From Liolophura sinensis (Eukaryota; Mollusca; Polyplacophora; Chitonida; Chitonidae), in NCBI RefSeq assembly GCF_032854445.1, contig NC_088300.1, positions 56,394,984 to 56,458,983 of the forward strand: 64,000 nucleotides of DNA, read 5' to 3'. The notes beneath the pieces were generated by a model. That model did no database searches. It saw nothing but the letters and a program-made list of their open reading frames with translations, and was not told where the DNA came from. The position numbers and the translations under genes were made by a program. Below are positions 26,301 through 38,500 of the stretch, piece after piece. Position 1 is the first letter of the stretch, and each line of letters begins with the position of its first letter.

Positions 26301-27518
26301 GACGTCATTGCGGCAATCCATTTAGGTCATGATCACGAGGACGAATTTAAAATCTATTACAGCTCTTCGGGTAAGGAGTATCAATATAGATACCTTGTTG
26401 AGCTGTGTAGAAGTACACATATTATTTTCTACATAGGCTATATGAATGCAATATTTCGCCAGTGATTCACTAACGTTCTTCATTTTCTTCATGGTAAATG
26501 AACACCCTTGTTTGTTGTTGATGTTTTTTTTTGAGGGGGCTTTGTCTTTGGCATAAATTAGATTTATATATAGGCAAATATAATTATCACCGGTACTTAA
26601 CCAGTGTGTTCCGAGGAGATATTTGAGCATGGGGTATATATATTTATTTATTTATTTATTTATTCCATTGGTGTTTTACGCCATACTCAAGAATATTTCA
26701 CTTATAAAACGGCGGCCAGCATTATGGTGGGAGGAAACCCACGACCATCCGCAGGTTGCTTAAAGACTTTCCCACGTACGGCCGGAGAGGAAGCCAGCAT
26801 TGGTGAGAGGCTCCTGGGCCATTACCCTGCGCTAGCGCGCTAACCAACTGAACCAGTTTGACTCGGAGGCCCCCAAGGTATGTATATCTCCATAGTTGAA
26901 AGAGCCCTAGGTTTATGACAAGAACAAATTTGGGAATCTTACATTATCATTTGATATGCTAATGAAGCCGGAGCCTATATATAAATTCCAGGTCTTTGTT
27001 TTGCAGACGACACTGCACGCATACCCGTCTTTCTGGCTCCTGCCATTTCCACTTGGAGGTACGTATCAAAGGAGAAGACTGGAAGAGTACGTAATCCTGG
27101 GATAAGACTTGTGAAGTACGACCGTGACACCGGTCGCCATCTTGATTACTTTCAGTATTACCTTGACCTAGAGAAGGCTAACCGCGAAGGTCATGCATCG
27201 TGGACACGCCTGTATGAGGCCAAAGCGGCGTACAACATCCCTGATCTGTCGGCTAAATCCCTGGGTACAGTAAGAGAGAGATTGCTATCCCGTGAGTCGA
27301 GCCCCATCCAGGCTTACTTCACGCGGATGGGAATGGATGGTGACGTGGACACGCAATGTGACAGAGAATGCCGTGACGCGATCTACTGCGGCATGCGCCA
27401 TTTTGACATGGCGTCGTACAGAAGCTGTCTAGTTGACGTTAGTTCAGGCGGCGTTCGGCGGTACAGCATTGGGCTCATAGTTTTCTGCCTGATACTTACT
27501 TGTACTGGGTACTACTGA
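20279..27518 (+). CDS. SMPDL3: Acid sphingomyelinase-like phosphodiesterase (SMPDL3 type), six exons, complete
   Basis: The exons are 20279-20351, 21269-21467, 24451-24701, 25816-25982, 26193-26370 and 27007-27518; all junctions are GT-AG and phases agree, giving 435 residues, close to vertebrate SMPDL3A/B. Residues 1-22 are a signal peptide. Calcineurin-like metallophosphoesterase motifs appear in order: TDFHYD (Asp32, His34), WTGDN (Asp68), GNHD (110-113), ITGHVPPG (His212) and GHDHED (251-254). The ASM-like C-terminal region has NPGIRLVKYD, then paired cysteines (TQCDRECRDAIYCG and YRSCL). Family members are secreted or GPI-anchored zinc enzymes that hydrolyse phosphodiester or nucleotide substrates; the substrate here cannot be told. 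The C-terminus ends in a hydrophobic stretch (GLIVFCLILTCTGYY) after SSGG, as in a GPI signal or a tail anchor. SINE-B copies lie antisense in introns 1 and 5. Confidence 0.9.
20408..20574 (-). mobile_element. SINE family B fragment, antisense in SMPDL3-like intron 1
   Basis: The complement of the family-B body is seen: CCGCGGGTTGCTTCAAGACC, GGAAGCCAGCATGAGCTGGA, the box-B complement and GGCCACGGAGACCCC at the head end. The A-rich tail end is missing. Confidence 0.75.
21269..21467 (+). CDS. SMPDL3: SMPDL3-like exon 2 (first metal-binding motif)
   Basis: The acceptor TTCATTCAG is followed by GSFWHVTDFHYDF and continues to VDFIIWTG, ending at donor GTGAGC in phase 2. Confidence 0.9.
21468..24450 (+). 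other. SMPDL3-like intron 2, about 3 kb, no gene seen
   Basis: No coding domain is recognisable on either strand. A short imperfect duplication (TGC-AATCGA-G-TGTTGGGTTCT) is seen at about 22012-22070. Open frames up to about 110 codons are unremarkable. Confidence 0.6.
24451..24701 (+). CDS. SMPDL3: SMPDL3-like exon 3 (GNHD motif)
   Basis: The acceptor TATTTTCAG completes the GDN codons; the exon encodes VTYPCYGNHDYFP and SWSVWLNSSS, ending at donor GTAGTA in phase 1. Confidence 0.9.
25436..25537. repeat. A-rich low-complexity tract in intron 3
   Basis: Long A runs are broken by C and G, including a run of nine C. The Lys-rich open frame here (25414-25626) and its Phe-rich complement are artefacts. 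Confidence 0.85.
25816..25982 (+). CDS. SMPDL3: SMPDL3-like exon 4
   Basis: The acceptor TCTCTTAG is followed by GGYYTALTNYGKVRLVALNT and then NLYYSS and DPADQLTWLDGVL, to donor GTACCA in phase 0. The ALNTNLYY motif is typical of SMPDL3/ASM. Confidence 0.9.
26193..26370 (+). CDS. SMPDL3: SMPDL3-like exon 5 (GHVPPG and GHDHED motifs)
   Basis: The acceptor AATCACAG is followed by VIITGHVPPGVKTPDGFMWF and later AAIHLGHDHEDEF, to donor GTAAGG in phase 1. The last motif is GHTHxD in most relatives; Thr is replaced by Asp between the two metal-ligand histidines. Confidence 0.9.
26640..26875 (-). mobile_element. SINE family B, near full-length, antisense in SMPDL3-like intron 5
   Basis: The complement is read from the TTTATTTA tail, GTGTTTTACGCCATACTCAA, AATATTTCACTTATA, CACGACCATCCGCAGGTTGC and CACGTACGGCCGGAGAGG to the tRNA-like head with GCGCTAACCAACTGAACC and GGAGGCCCCC. 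Confidence 0.9.
27007..27518 (+). CDS. SMPDL3: SMPDL3-like exon 6 (C-terminal region and hydrophobic tail)
   Basis: The acceptor TTTTGCAG is followed by DDTARIPVFLAPAISTWRYV, then NPGIRLVKYD, DYFQYYLDLEKAN and the Cys-rich end, closing with TGA at 27516-27518. Confidence 0.9.
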
Positions 27519-27956
27519 ATTTTATAAGTTTTTTTAGTCTAGATTAACTGTTGATGATTGCATGATTGTATGATAGCATGTTCACTTATGCTAGCTTTGT
27601 ACCCAAATGTATTGTGTGTAGATCATACCTGCGGCACTACTCAGAAATATAGATGTACAGTCAAGGATTAAACGAACATTGGTTGGCAGTTATACTTATG
27701 AGTTAGTAAGTGGATCGAGTGTGGAGTGGAATAAGGCTGTGGGTGAATCTTCCCATATAAGGAAGACTCACCCCTAATGTTTTATTGTTTTTCTTCCAAG
27801 CCAACAAAGAAATGGTCTTCAAACCTCTGATTTTGCAGGTTGGCGACATAGTTCCCGAGAACATGCCTTACTGAGTAACGATGCTCACATGTACGGAAAG
27901 AGTATGACAATGCATGTGTGTTGATAAAAGTTTCATATGTGTGTCATTGCATGATA

Positions 27957-27962
27957 AATAAA
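27957..27962 (+). terminator. Polyadenylation signal AATAAA of the SMPDL3-like gene
   Basis: A canonical AATAAA lies about 440 bases after the stop codon, with a second copy about ten bases on. Confidence 0.55.
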
Positions 27963-27999
27963 GCCAATAAATAAAGACTACAGGATGAGACTGAATCTT

Positions 28000-30900
28000 T
28001 CGTCAGACATCCATGTAATTGTATACAGCCAAAATCTGGATAACTTTTGCCAATATGATGTTGTATACCATCCGTCCAACATCCTTTTCAGGAAGCGTCC
28101 TAACATGTGGAAGAGTGCACACTGTGCCACGCCATTACATCAGTGGAATTCGCCAAACTTTCCTTAAATGTCCTTGTGCTGTATTCAATTCCTTTCTTCA
28201 TGTTAGCCGTATAAGTTTGATTCCACCGACCAAGAGTAATTATCTATAGAAGCGCAATTGTCTCGATTATTTTGTGAGCCTAACCTGTCTTTACATATCT
28301 TGTACCGAAACATTAGCCTAAGGTTACAGACGGGTGCCAGACGTCTGACCAATGCAGTGGCTGTATCATGCAGATGAGATTACATGGTAAGTTTGCTTTT
28401 AAAGACTGGCTTGTACAAAACCTGGAGACAATGGGACGCACATTCTTTTACTCAAAGACGGCAAAGACTCATTCATATTTTAGGTTAAGAGGTGAACTAA
28501 AAGGCAGAATTATCAGAATGTGACCTTAAGGAATTTGGAAGGATCCAACAATGTGTTTTTAAATAACTCTTTGAGTGGCAATTTATTTTATTTCATCCAG
28601 TTCAATTATGGTGTAGCGCAAATTCTATCCGCAGATACAAAGTATATGTGCATGCAGATATAAAGCAGGTATAAAACTGTCAGCAGACCCAATAATTAAA
28701 TCGTCATGTAATGAAATTTGGGTCAGCACGACGCGATAGGACAAGACAAATTGATTGACTGGTTTATACATCGATTGGCGTTTAATGCCGTACATATACG
28801 ACAGCCATTAGCCGTTTTATATGTGGGTAAATCCTGTATATAAGTGTACACGTGGCAAATAAATCACCAACTTTCCAACGTGTGGGGAACACATTTTCTC
28901 CAGCAGAGGGCAGATGTCCCACGAACTTCCTGTAAGATCACTGTTAAAAGAAAAAACAACAAATTCACAGCCAATTCATTTCGACGTGTTTGGTAATTCT
29001 CAACATCAACTTTTAATCTGGAATTCTTACTATACGCCATGATAGGGAAACCGGAAACAAGATGTCGCGTTACCCCATGCTCAAACAGATGGAACAGTGT
29101 TCGCGTGACGACAGCGGAAACAATTGCGTTCTCGAATTACATGCATAAGTCGTACATGGTTGGTTGATAACATAGCGACGCTTTCGATTTTCCCAGTGCA
29201 CAATTTTAATCGCTTCAAACTGCGATATTTCGGCTATGCAGCATTACAAAAATAATAAGTTATACTTTTTGCGCTTTATGTGGGATACTTTATCGGTGCA
29301 TATATACATTTGTGCTGTCTTTTAATAACGGCCCTATACATACCGTTGTTGAAAGCTTACTGCTCCAACGGCCTGGACACCAGTCGAGATGGGGAAATCT
29401 GCCAAAAAATCTTTTCTGATAATAAACTACAATATATACGCTATCTAGTCATTCTTGTCGAGTATAAGTGAATAGAAGACATTTTTTGTTTCCGTTTGTA
29501 GAACATGGGCCTATACACGGGTCATTAACTTATCCCAGTGTTACTGAAAACTGATGACCCCTTCCTTGTTATGAAGCGCCAGCCGTATTTCTTCTTGTGC
29601 TTTTATTCATTTCCAGAAATAGTGCTTGGGTCAAGACGGGTTATGAAATGACACATTGGAAATCCCTTCTCTCGGCTTATATCAGGTAATGAGATGCTCA
29701 TGTGCACGTGGAAAGTCAACCGTTAACTAAGACTTAATGGAATAGTTACCTCACTATTCAATTTTAGCTTGTACAGCTTGTACGTATAATTAAGCCATGT
29801 TGGGACTAAGTCAGTGCTGAGATTTTACTTTGTAAACGTGTAAACATAAACAGTATACAAAATCAAGATATGTTACAACTAGGATGCGCAAGGTATGATA
29901 TTGTCACTTACGCTCAAGTCAGTGTTCATAATTATGACCAGTAAACATTTCAAATTGCAATGGAGATGATAAGATAATTAACGTATAGAATGAAACTAAT
30001 GTGGGTGAAGACTGTCTAGGGTCACAGTATACGACTTGGGTTAACCTCAATGAAATGTAATTTTCCCTCTAGCATTCTTCCGCGCAAGATTGCTGTTTGT
30101 TTCCTTGGTGAAAATAATTACCAGGAAGCGATATAAATGGGTGGATGGTTCCATCAAGGGTATCCAACAAATTCTTTTGCATGTACGTGGCAGAAATCGT
30201 CACTAACTATAAAAGCAATGGTCTTGTCGTCTTCCCCGCACACGCCTCTCCATGTAAACGTTCAAGTATACGTCCATATGCAAAACTCCCGGCAGGCAAT
30301 ATTTATCGTGATGAACGGATGTAAAGTCAGATAACCTAAATCACATAAACCCATAAATTATCTGCCCACATTTAGGGTTTTAAGAATTTTTCCAAGATGA
30401 CTGCCTGAACTATAGACGAAGGAAATGGCATAGAAATGTAGGGTGTTGTTTTGATTAACTCCTGACAAAATACCGGTAGTCCTACGCCCTAGCCGGTAGG
30501 CTACAGCATGTCTACCATAAGAGTGTCCTGATGTCAGATATCGGCAAATTTGATACCACCATATGCTGGTTTGTACTAAACATAGCCCAGCAACAAAAGG
30601 CTCAAAACAATCCTCATCAAGCAGTGAATATACACAATATATAAAACCACCAGTAATTAAGATTAATCTTATTACGATCAAAGACAAAGTGGCACAAAAA
30701 TGTGAGTAGGGTGCCCTAGAGAGCTGCACGAGGGTTGTTTTGTCTCATAGTATTCGTCCTTTGGTTTAGAACTTAAAAGTTGTGCACGTTCTTGTCCGTA
30801 GGCCTACAATTGCCTTATACGGTAATGTCCACACATTACACTGTAATTAGAAAGGATTTACTTGGTGTATAGTCTTGATATGGTTTGTATACTCTAAATG

Positions 30901-32347
30901 TTCTGAGGATTATTTTGACGGTTAATTGTTGTGCTATGTAAAAGTGGGACAAAGATAAGTCAATTACAGATATTCACATTTTCTGACAAGTTTTGTATAC
31001 CACATCGGGATAGAGCCGACCCTTAAAAAGTGCTCCATATAGGGGGCTTACACGAAGCTTACATGTAGGCTTATGTATTGCCTGACTTCAAGTCCTGAAA
31101 CACATTAGCTGCTCCAGTAAAACTGATCTGCAGGTCAGAAGATATGATAGTAGTTGATGATTTCGTCCATGCTAAGGTCAGGTCGAATAGGCCACGCCAG
31201 CTGGATCAGTACACAGGATGATGCTACGATTTCTGAAAGGGGAGATCACTCTCGTGTCACAAAGTGCACAAAAACAGTGGAAAAGAAAAGGTAAGCTACA
31301 AATTGAGTGAACGTCGCTACTGTGTTATTTATGAAGCCCAGTTGCACAGTTTTGCTTTCGAACAACGTTTATGCCTGAAAGTAACTAAAAAAGAGAGTCT
31401 GTCTTTGTTTATTGTACCTTAAGCCAAGGAGGCCATTTCTGTTGGTTTCGAAATCTGGGATCCGAGTAAGTTCCACGGACTACAGTCCAAAAGCGTGCCA
31501 ACTTTTGGGAATTTCTTTGTTATGATGGCACAGTAGTAAGGAACAGTTTAGATAAACAAACACGAACAAAGACAAGAGAAAGTCTTTGTGTGTTAATCTA
31601 AAGATAATATAATAAAGTTCGTGGATAAAGCCTAACCAAGGAGTCGGCTGTGAACTTTTAATATTGGGTAAGGTCTAGTTCCTTAGGTGAGGATCGCATC
31701 GATCTCCGCGTATCAGTAAATATAAGCCATCCGTAGAACGGGTTTTCCATCCATAGAAGCCATAACACCTGAACTACTGTAGGCCAAGTGTAGATGTACA
31801 TAGTGGCGTTTTCTGTAGAGAAAAATTCATTTTTCATTATGACTTGTCCAGTGGTGTTTATTATCTAAATCAGGCTTACAATTTTATCGTCCTGTATACT
31901 ATAGGACTATATCCCGCCTTCGTCTCCAATCAGCGATAAAGGAGTTTACATATGGATACAGTGATGTATGTATTTTTCCTACTGATAAGATGATGAACAG
32001 AGAGCTACTGAGTAAAAGCTGGGATTAAGTTAGTCCCAATAGTAATAGCTGGCAAGCCTGGGAAGATCTGTGTTTAAACAGGTAACTTAAGTTACTGGTA
32101 CTTGTTCAATAATGTTAGCTTTCACTTTGTAGGTCTCTGTACATCAGCATACCATTAGTGTATCTAGCAGGCCCTTGAAGATATGTTCACGTAACATACA
32201 CCACATAACATACATCACACCATTCAGGGAATAAAGGAGACTACACCAGACATTTTTGGCAGCAAAGCGACCAGCTAGATTCAATCTTGTTTTTCTTGAA
32301 ATTCGATTCTTCATTGTTTTGTTATCTCTGCTTGACAAAGAGCCACA
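28000..32347. other. Intergenic region without a recognisable gene
   Basis: Apart from the dispersed repeat at 29010-29240, and a weak family-B-like tail near 28760-28830, no structured element is seen. No candidate exon matched a known domain. Confidence 0.5.
29010..29240 (-). repeat. Dispersed repeat, copy 2 (inverted relative to 11225-11452)
   Basis: It carries TTTTAATCTGGAATTCTTAC at the left end and TCGATTTTCCCAGTG at the right, the complement of landmarks in the copy near 11.3 kb. Confidence 0.5.
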
Positions 32348-32520
32348 ATGTCTACTGAAGAGGGTGATGCAGTAAGGGACTCCGTGAAAGATTACTATGG
32401 GAAGAGGTTACAGAAGACGGAGGACCTGGAACTGAAGGCCTGTACTGTTCTCAGCGAGTACAGGATGCCCAAGTTTGTGCGCGAGGTGTTCAGTCTCATT
32501 CATGAAGAAGTCATGGCCAG
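32348..32520 (+). CDS. AS3MT: AS3MT exon 1
   Basis: ATG at 32348 lies in the context CCACAATG; coding begins MSTEEGDAVRDSVKDYYGKR and includes Cys32. The donor is GTGAGG, phase 2. Confidence 0.9.
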
Positions 32521-35500
32521 GTGAGGGGAACGGTAGAATCTCCCTTACCTCCCACAAAATGCTGTCAACAAACAATGTAAATGTTATTTTGTTGATGTAA
32601 AAAAAAATAATAATGATAATGAAAGATCAAAAGGTAAATTAAAAGTATGAACAAAATAAAAATCACAACTCAGTAAGCTATACCTTTATGGACAACAAAA
32701 CCTGTCGCCACCCCTGTAATTTCCTATAATAATCAGTTGATATTGTGTTCAATTAGATTCCAAAAATGACTGGATTGTGGGATTCACTAGGTACAGTGAA
32801 CAAAATAATAAGTGTGGTTCTGAACATACGGGTGATTGCTAAATATACATGTAAAGACTGTAGTGAGAGATTTATTAAGACATCCTGAAGAACAAAACGG
32901 GGTCCTGCGTGGCCAATGGGGTTAACACGCCAGCATAGAGCAATGACCCAGGAAGATGTCAACAATGCAGTCCCTGCGAGTTCAAGCCCAGCTCATGCTG
33001 ACTTACGCTCTGGCAGTATGTGGGAAGGTCTTCCAGCAACCAGCAGACGATCGTGGGATTACCATCATCGTCGTATAAGTGAAATGTTCTTGAGTATGGC
33101 GTAAAACACCAATCAAATTAATAAATAAACAAAAAAAATAAAGAACAAAATCCCAATAGTATTAAATTCATGAATCTAATTATATGATGTCTAAACGATA
33201 TCCACAGTTTAGTTAATCATATCTTTGAATCATGTTTTTGGGAGCAGCATTATGGTATGACATTAACATTACATGTTTACCTTGCGTGGTTACCTTAGTT
33301 AATGTGAGCTTGTTATCACTGCAGGTATTACGGCTGTGGGTTGGTTGTGCCGGAGAAGCTGAATGGGATGAGGGTACTGGACCTGGGTAGTGGTAGTGGT
33401 CAGGACTGTTATGTGGTCAGCAAGCTAGTAGGAGAGAAAGGATTTGTCACAGGCATTGACATGACAGATGAACAGGTAACAGTATTTTTGTTTGATGATA
33501 AACGCCAAATAACTGACTCACATAGGTAATGTCAAGATGAATTTATCACAAGTAGAAGTTTTTCTATCAAAATATAAGCCTTTGTAGAATTTACCAAAGG
33601 TTTGTGACAGTAAACGCTGGTAAAGAGAAGATATTAAAAGTCATACTGAAAATAAAGATCATTTTGAAGATATGCTTTTATTAGCAAAGATCATTCTGTA
33701 ACAAATCAATATTCTGCATTTAGTGCAGGTGAGGAAAATTTAGTTGCCTCATGTGGTGCATTTGATTTCTTGTCATTTGTATGATTGAATTTGGCAATTG
33801 GCATAAAGAAAATTTATGTGTTTACAGCTGGATATAGCCCGCAAACATATTGACTACCACACAGAGAAGTTTGGCTATTCAAAGCCTAATGTGGAGTTTG
33901 TGAAAGGATTTATAGAGAAACTGGGGGAGGCTGGAATAAAGGAAAACAGCTATGACATCATCATGTAAGTGTGAGAGTGGTCTTGGTATGGAATAAAAAC
34001 CAACAGCGAAATGTAAACCTGTGATGATAGGCTTATTCAAATACTACAGTGATACTACAGAAACATTGACTGTCTGCAAAGCATGTGACATGACAACTTC
34101 TCTAAGTTACAGGTTTTAATCGCACATTTAAGGTACTAGTATGAGTTACATTAGTCTTGTATAGGCCTATTTGTATCTCGAATTTCAACAAAACCATAGT
34201 CTAGCGGATTTCATCATAATTTAGCTGAATAGAAATTAAAGATGTTCAACTGTTATGAAATTATATCCATAGAGAAAACACATATTGTGTACTTCATGGA
34301 CTTGTGTGACATGATTACGACATACCGGGTTGTGGCTACTGTTACGATAACAGCATTGAACGAGAAAATACTTTATTAATTCTTAGTATTGAAAGTGACA
34401 TTACTTCTGTGTATAACACATCAAATCATGGTTAACATACCTGTAACGATAGGTTTGTTTAAATAAAACAGTGATAGTGCAAAGGATCCTAGAGCATCAT
34501 CTCTCTGCTTAGCAGAAGTCACACGAATTACTAATAACGAACACAGACTTCATAGCTAGTCATCAGTACTTTTATGTTAACCTATACCAAAATACACTCT
34601 TAGGTAGTGGTCATTATTATATGTGTATTTCATACTAGTAATGTCCTTTTACAGATTCTGCTCATCTTGTGTGTTTGTGCTTTGTGTACCAGATTGATGG
34701 ACAGATGAGGGTCATAACAGCTGGTGTTTTGTGTTGAGAAAATCTTGTACCACTTTGGCTGTTCTGATTTGTCGGTGGTTATATATACATAACATTGCCT
34801 TAGTTCTCTTCACAAGCCAATCAGGTCAGTCCTGATTGGTCCAAATACGGTTTTCTCTGGGGTCAGCCTGGTTTTACCCATAAACGTGACTGCAGTGCTG
34901 TCATATGAGTGAAATATGATTAAATTTGACATAATAAAACAGTTACTGTAAGTAAGGTTTTGGATGTTTCATCATTGTTTTATTTCAACCTTTTGGCATC
35001 CTATAGATCTAACTGTGTGATCAACCTCTCACCAGACAAGGAGGCAGTATTGAGAGAAGCTTACAAAACACTGAAGGTCAGTCAGATTGCTAAGTAAGTG
35101 CAAGATTCTTTTGTATGGACACAGGAGCCTCTAACCAATGCGACTGCTGTGAGTTCAAATCCAGCTCATGGCCTCCTTTCCTGCCGTACGTGAGAGAGGC
35201 AGTAGTATTAGTAGAATACTATAAATAAAATAAATAAAATAAATCAAATGAGATAAAAACAAGAAATAAAAAATAATAATAATAACAACTTTATATTAAA
35301 GTAATATCAGCGGTAATATGTAATTAGCATGTGCCCACGAAAGTACCAGGTTCAGCAGGCAAAATTTAGCTATGGATCAATTACTTTACTATGTGAACTG
35401 AAAACTAAACTTTACTGAAACTATCTCAATCAATGATAATGGCTTAACATTGAAAATGTGGTGGCGATAAGCTATCTGCTGTATCACCCTGGTAATATAC

Positions 35501-38500
35501 ATGTATGTATATTTTAGGCAGTTAATTTACTGGAAACTTTGAATTACAAACTTAATCATTGAATCAGATTGTGATTGCCACATCTACACGGAATTAGCAT
35601 GTTAATGGTATTCCACGTTCTCAGGAGATTTTTTTTGTGTTCCTAAGGTTGGTGGCGAGCTGTTTTTCAGTGATGTTTATGCGGACTGCAGAGTTCCTGA
35701 AAGTGCTCGGAAACATGAGGTTTTGTGGGGTAAGTGTTGATTGTCATGTAAGCTAAATGGATAGAACGTCAAGAGTCTATTAGTTTCAGTATTATGCCGC
35801 CCTCACAAAAAGAGGAGTATATATAGCGATAGTTTTTTCTGTGGGTTTGTGGGTCAGTTTTGCTCATATTTCAATATTAATAACCTAATTAGAGAAGAAT
35901 CATGAAACACACTGATCACATTTTGTAAGATCTCCATCAAGGTCAAAAACCAACTCGATCCATACATAAGTTTTGCATATTTAGTGAATTGTATGGTTCT
36001 CATTGGTTATTGGTTATTGGTTTTTGTTCGATATTTATGAAATTTTGTGTGTAGGTTCAGTGTGTGTAACCTCATATTCAACCTGAACTTGGGATATCAT
36101 GGACTACGAAATACCTTAGGGAAGTCGGGTAAAGCCGAAAGGTTCATTCTTCTTTTTCGTGGTAATGGTTCCCTTGAATCTGATTTGCCCCTGGGTCAGA
36201 TTTTCAGTCATTTGTTCATATTTTGAAACTGATCAGGGGAGAATTCACAGTGAAACTCACAGGTTACATTGCATGTATGAGACCTTAGACTTTGAAAATT
36301 AGCTTGTTCTGTGGACAAGTTTTGCATATTGCAGGAATTCTGTGATCGCAGTAGGTCTTTACTCATATACATTTAGCGCCTGTGCAATAACTGCTCTAAA
36401 TGCTATCCAGAATTTATAAAAGCTTTTGTGCAGGATAAGTTTTGTAACCAGCTGGATTTGTGCAGATTTTTTTGTGCATACTTTTTGCCTTTATTCTGAA
36501 TGATCGTTGGTATTTAGGCAAAAAGTATGTCAAATTGAGAAGTTAATTACAGACGAAAAGGTACCCAGTCTCATATACATGTAATTGTCACTTTAAGCTC
36601 ACCAAGTTCTTTCTAATCCTTCATACTGTAATGTGATGACAACTGAATGGATTTGATGGTATCTGACTTTTCTTGCAATCATGCTACTGACATGTAGTTA
36701 AGTTGAACCTGGGCTGAAGATAGATGTCTGTCTATAACAAAGCCAAGACTGAACTTCATTTTGTACATGGAGTACTTCATGTGTATTGTAGTTGAAGATG
36801 TGGTATTTACTGAGTGAGTTCAAGTCCAGCTCATGCTGGCTTCCTCTCCGGCTGTAAGTGGGAAGGTCTGCCAGCAACCTGCGGATGGTCGTGGGTTTCC
36901 CCCGGGCTGTACCCGGTTTCCACCCACCATAATGCTGGCCGCCGACGTATAAGTGAAATAGTCTTGAGTACGGCGTAAAAAACCAATCAAATAAATAATA
37001 AATAAATAAATTACTAGTGTGTTGATTATGACTTTTACGTGTATCTTAATTGTTACCTGTACACATGTAAGTTGATTGTTACTCGTGTTGATTGCTACAG
37101 GTACATGTTCAGTGTGACTGATATATTGATTGCTACTTGTACATCATATATATTGTATCAACAGGTGAATGTATCTCTGGTGCTTTGTGGTGGAAAGACC
37201 TAAACAGTCTGGCTGCTGAGATTGGCTTCAGCAAACCCCGCATTGTTACGGCAGCTGAGATACCAATAGAGAAGGAGGAGTTCAAGAAAATTTTAGGTAA
37301 GAAACTAATTTTTCACAACGAGTACCATTGTGTATTAGCCTAAATTCACAACCTTCTTGCATTTGAAAATAATTTCAATTTCACTGTCATTATCATTTTA
37401 AATGACATCCATTTTACTTGATAGTATATATTTGGCATGTACATACACAAGTACATAGTAACTGAACGTAAATATATGTACACCTATATATAATATGAGA
37501 TTTTCACATGAAAAGTTCATCATTGTGCAGCATTCCAGAAAGTGGTTTTTATCTAATAATTATGAAACATGCTGAATTAAAGATAATCACCCATTTAAAT
37601 GAATAATAAGACATGAATAATGCGAAAAGGTGAAAGTTGAAGGACTAGACACGTTACTCAAAACAGAATTTGAAAATATTATTAAGTGCCTTTCTATTTA
37701 ATCTATTCCTTATTGCAGTCCTGTGTAAATAGTCTGACATACAGCATAAAACACCAATAAGATCAATTTACATGTATGTATATATCTTAGCTGGTAACAC
37801 ATTAGCTTAAGAGTACTGTGGATGGATATACCAAATGCATTGAAATGATAATGAGGGTTTTTTGATTAGCCCCTCAACATTTATAAAAGCTGGCGTTACA
37901 TGTATACCAGAAAAGTGAGCGGGCATGATGCTTCGTAACACTGGGGCATGTTCTCCATCTTCATTCAGTTCAGGTCTCCCAGGACAATGCTGCTGTTCTA
38001 TATGAAAGTGAAATAATCTTCAGTAAAGCACAAAACAACGATCCAAAAAATAAATAAACCCCACAGCAATGTAAACTCTTCAGATGGAGACTGTGAATTT
38101 GATCAGTGACAGTGTGTGTTTAAGGTGAAGGAGGAAAGCAAAGCCTGTCATTTGGTGCTACGTGTAGATTTACTTCAGTTCGTAAGGTGTTATCTGACTC
38201 CAGTGAAACCAATTTTAAGAAAATAAAATTCTGCCTTACAGTAATATACAGTTCATGAAAGACTGGCTGAAACTAGAGGTCTGTTGTTGTCTCCCTGTCA
38301 GAGGGGTTGCCTTCAATATGAGTTCATTACTATTTAATGGACAATCTGTCTCATGTACCTGAACTCATGTGCATTTGTGAGTTTTACATGAACAACCATG
38401 GTGTACAAAAACAGATGCTTCAGTTAGGCAGCATGACAACTAGCAATGGGAAAACATTGGGAAACAACATTTTGATTTACTGACCAAATTCGTATATAGA

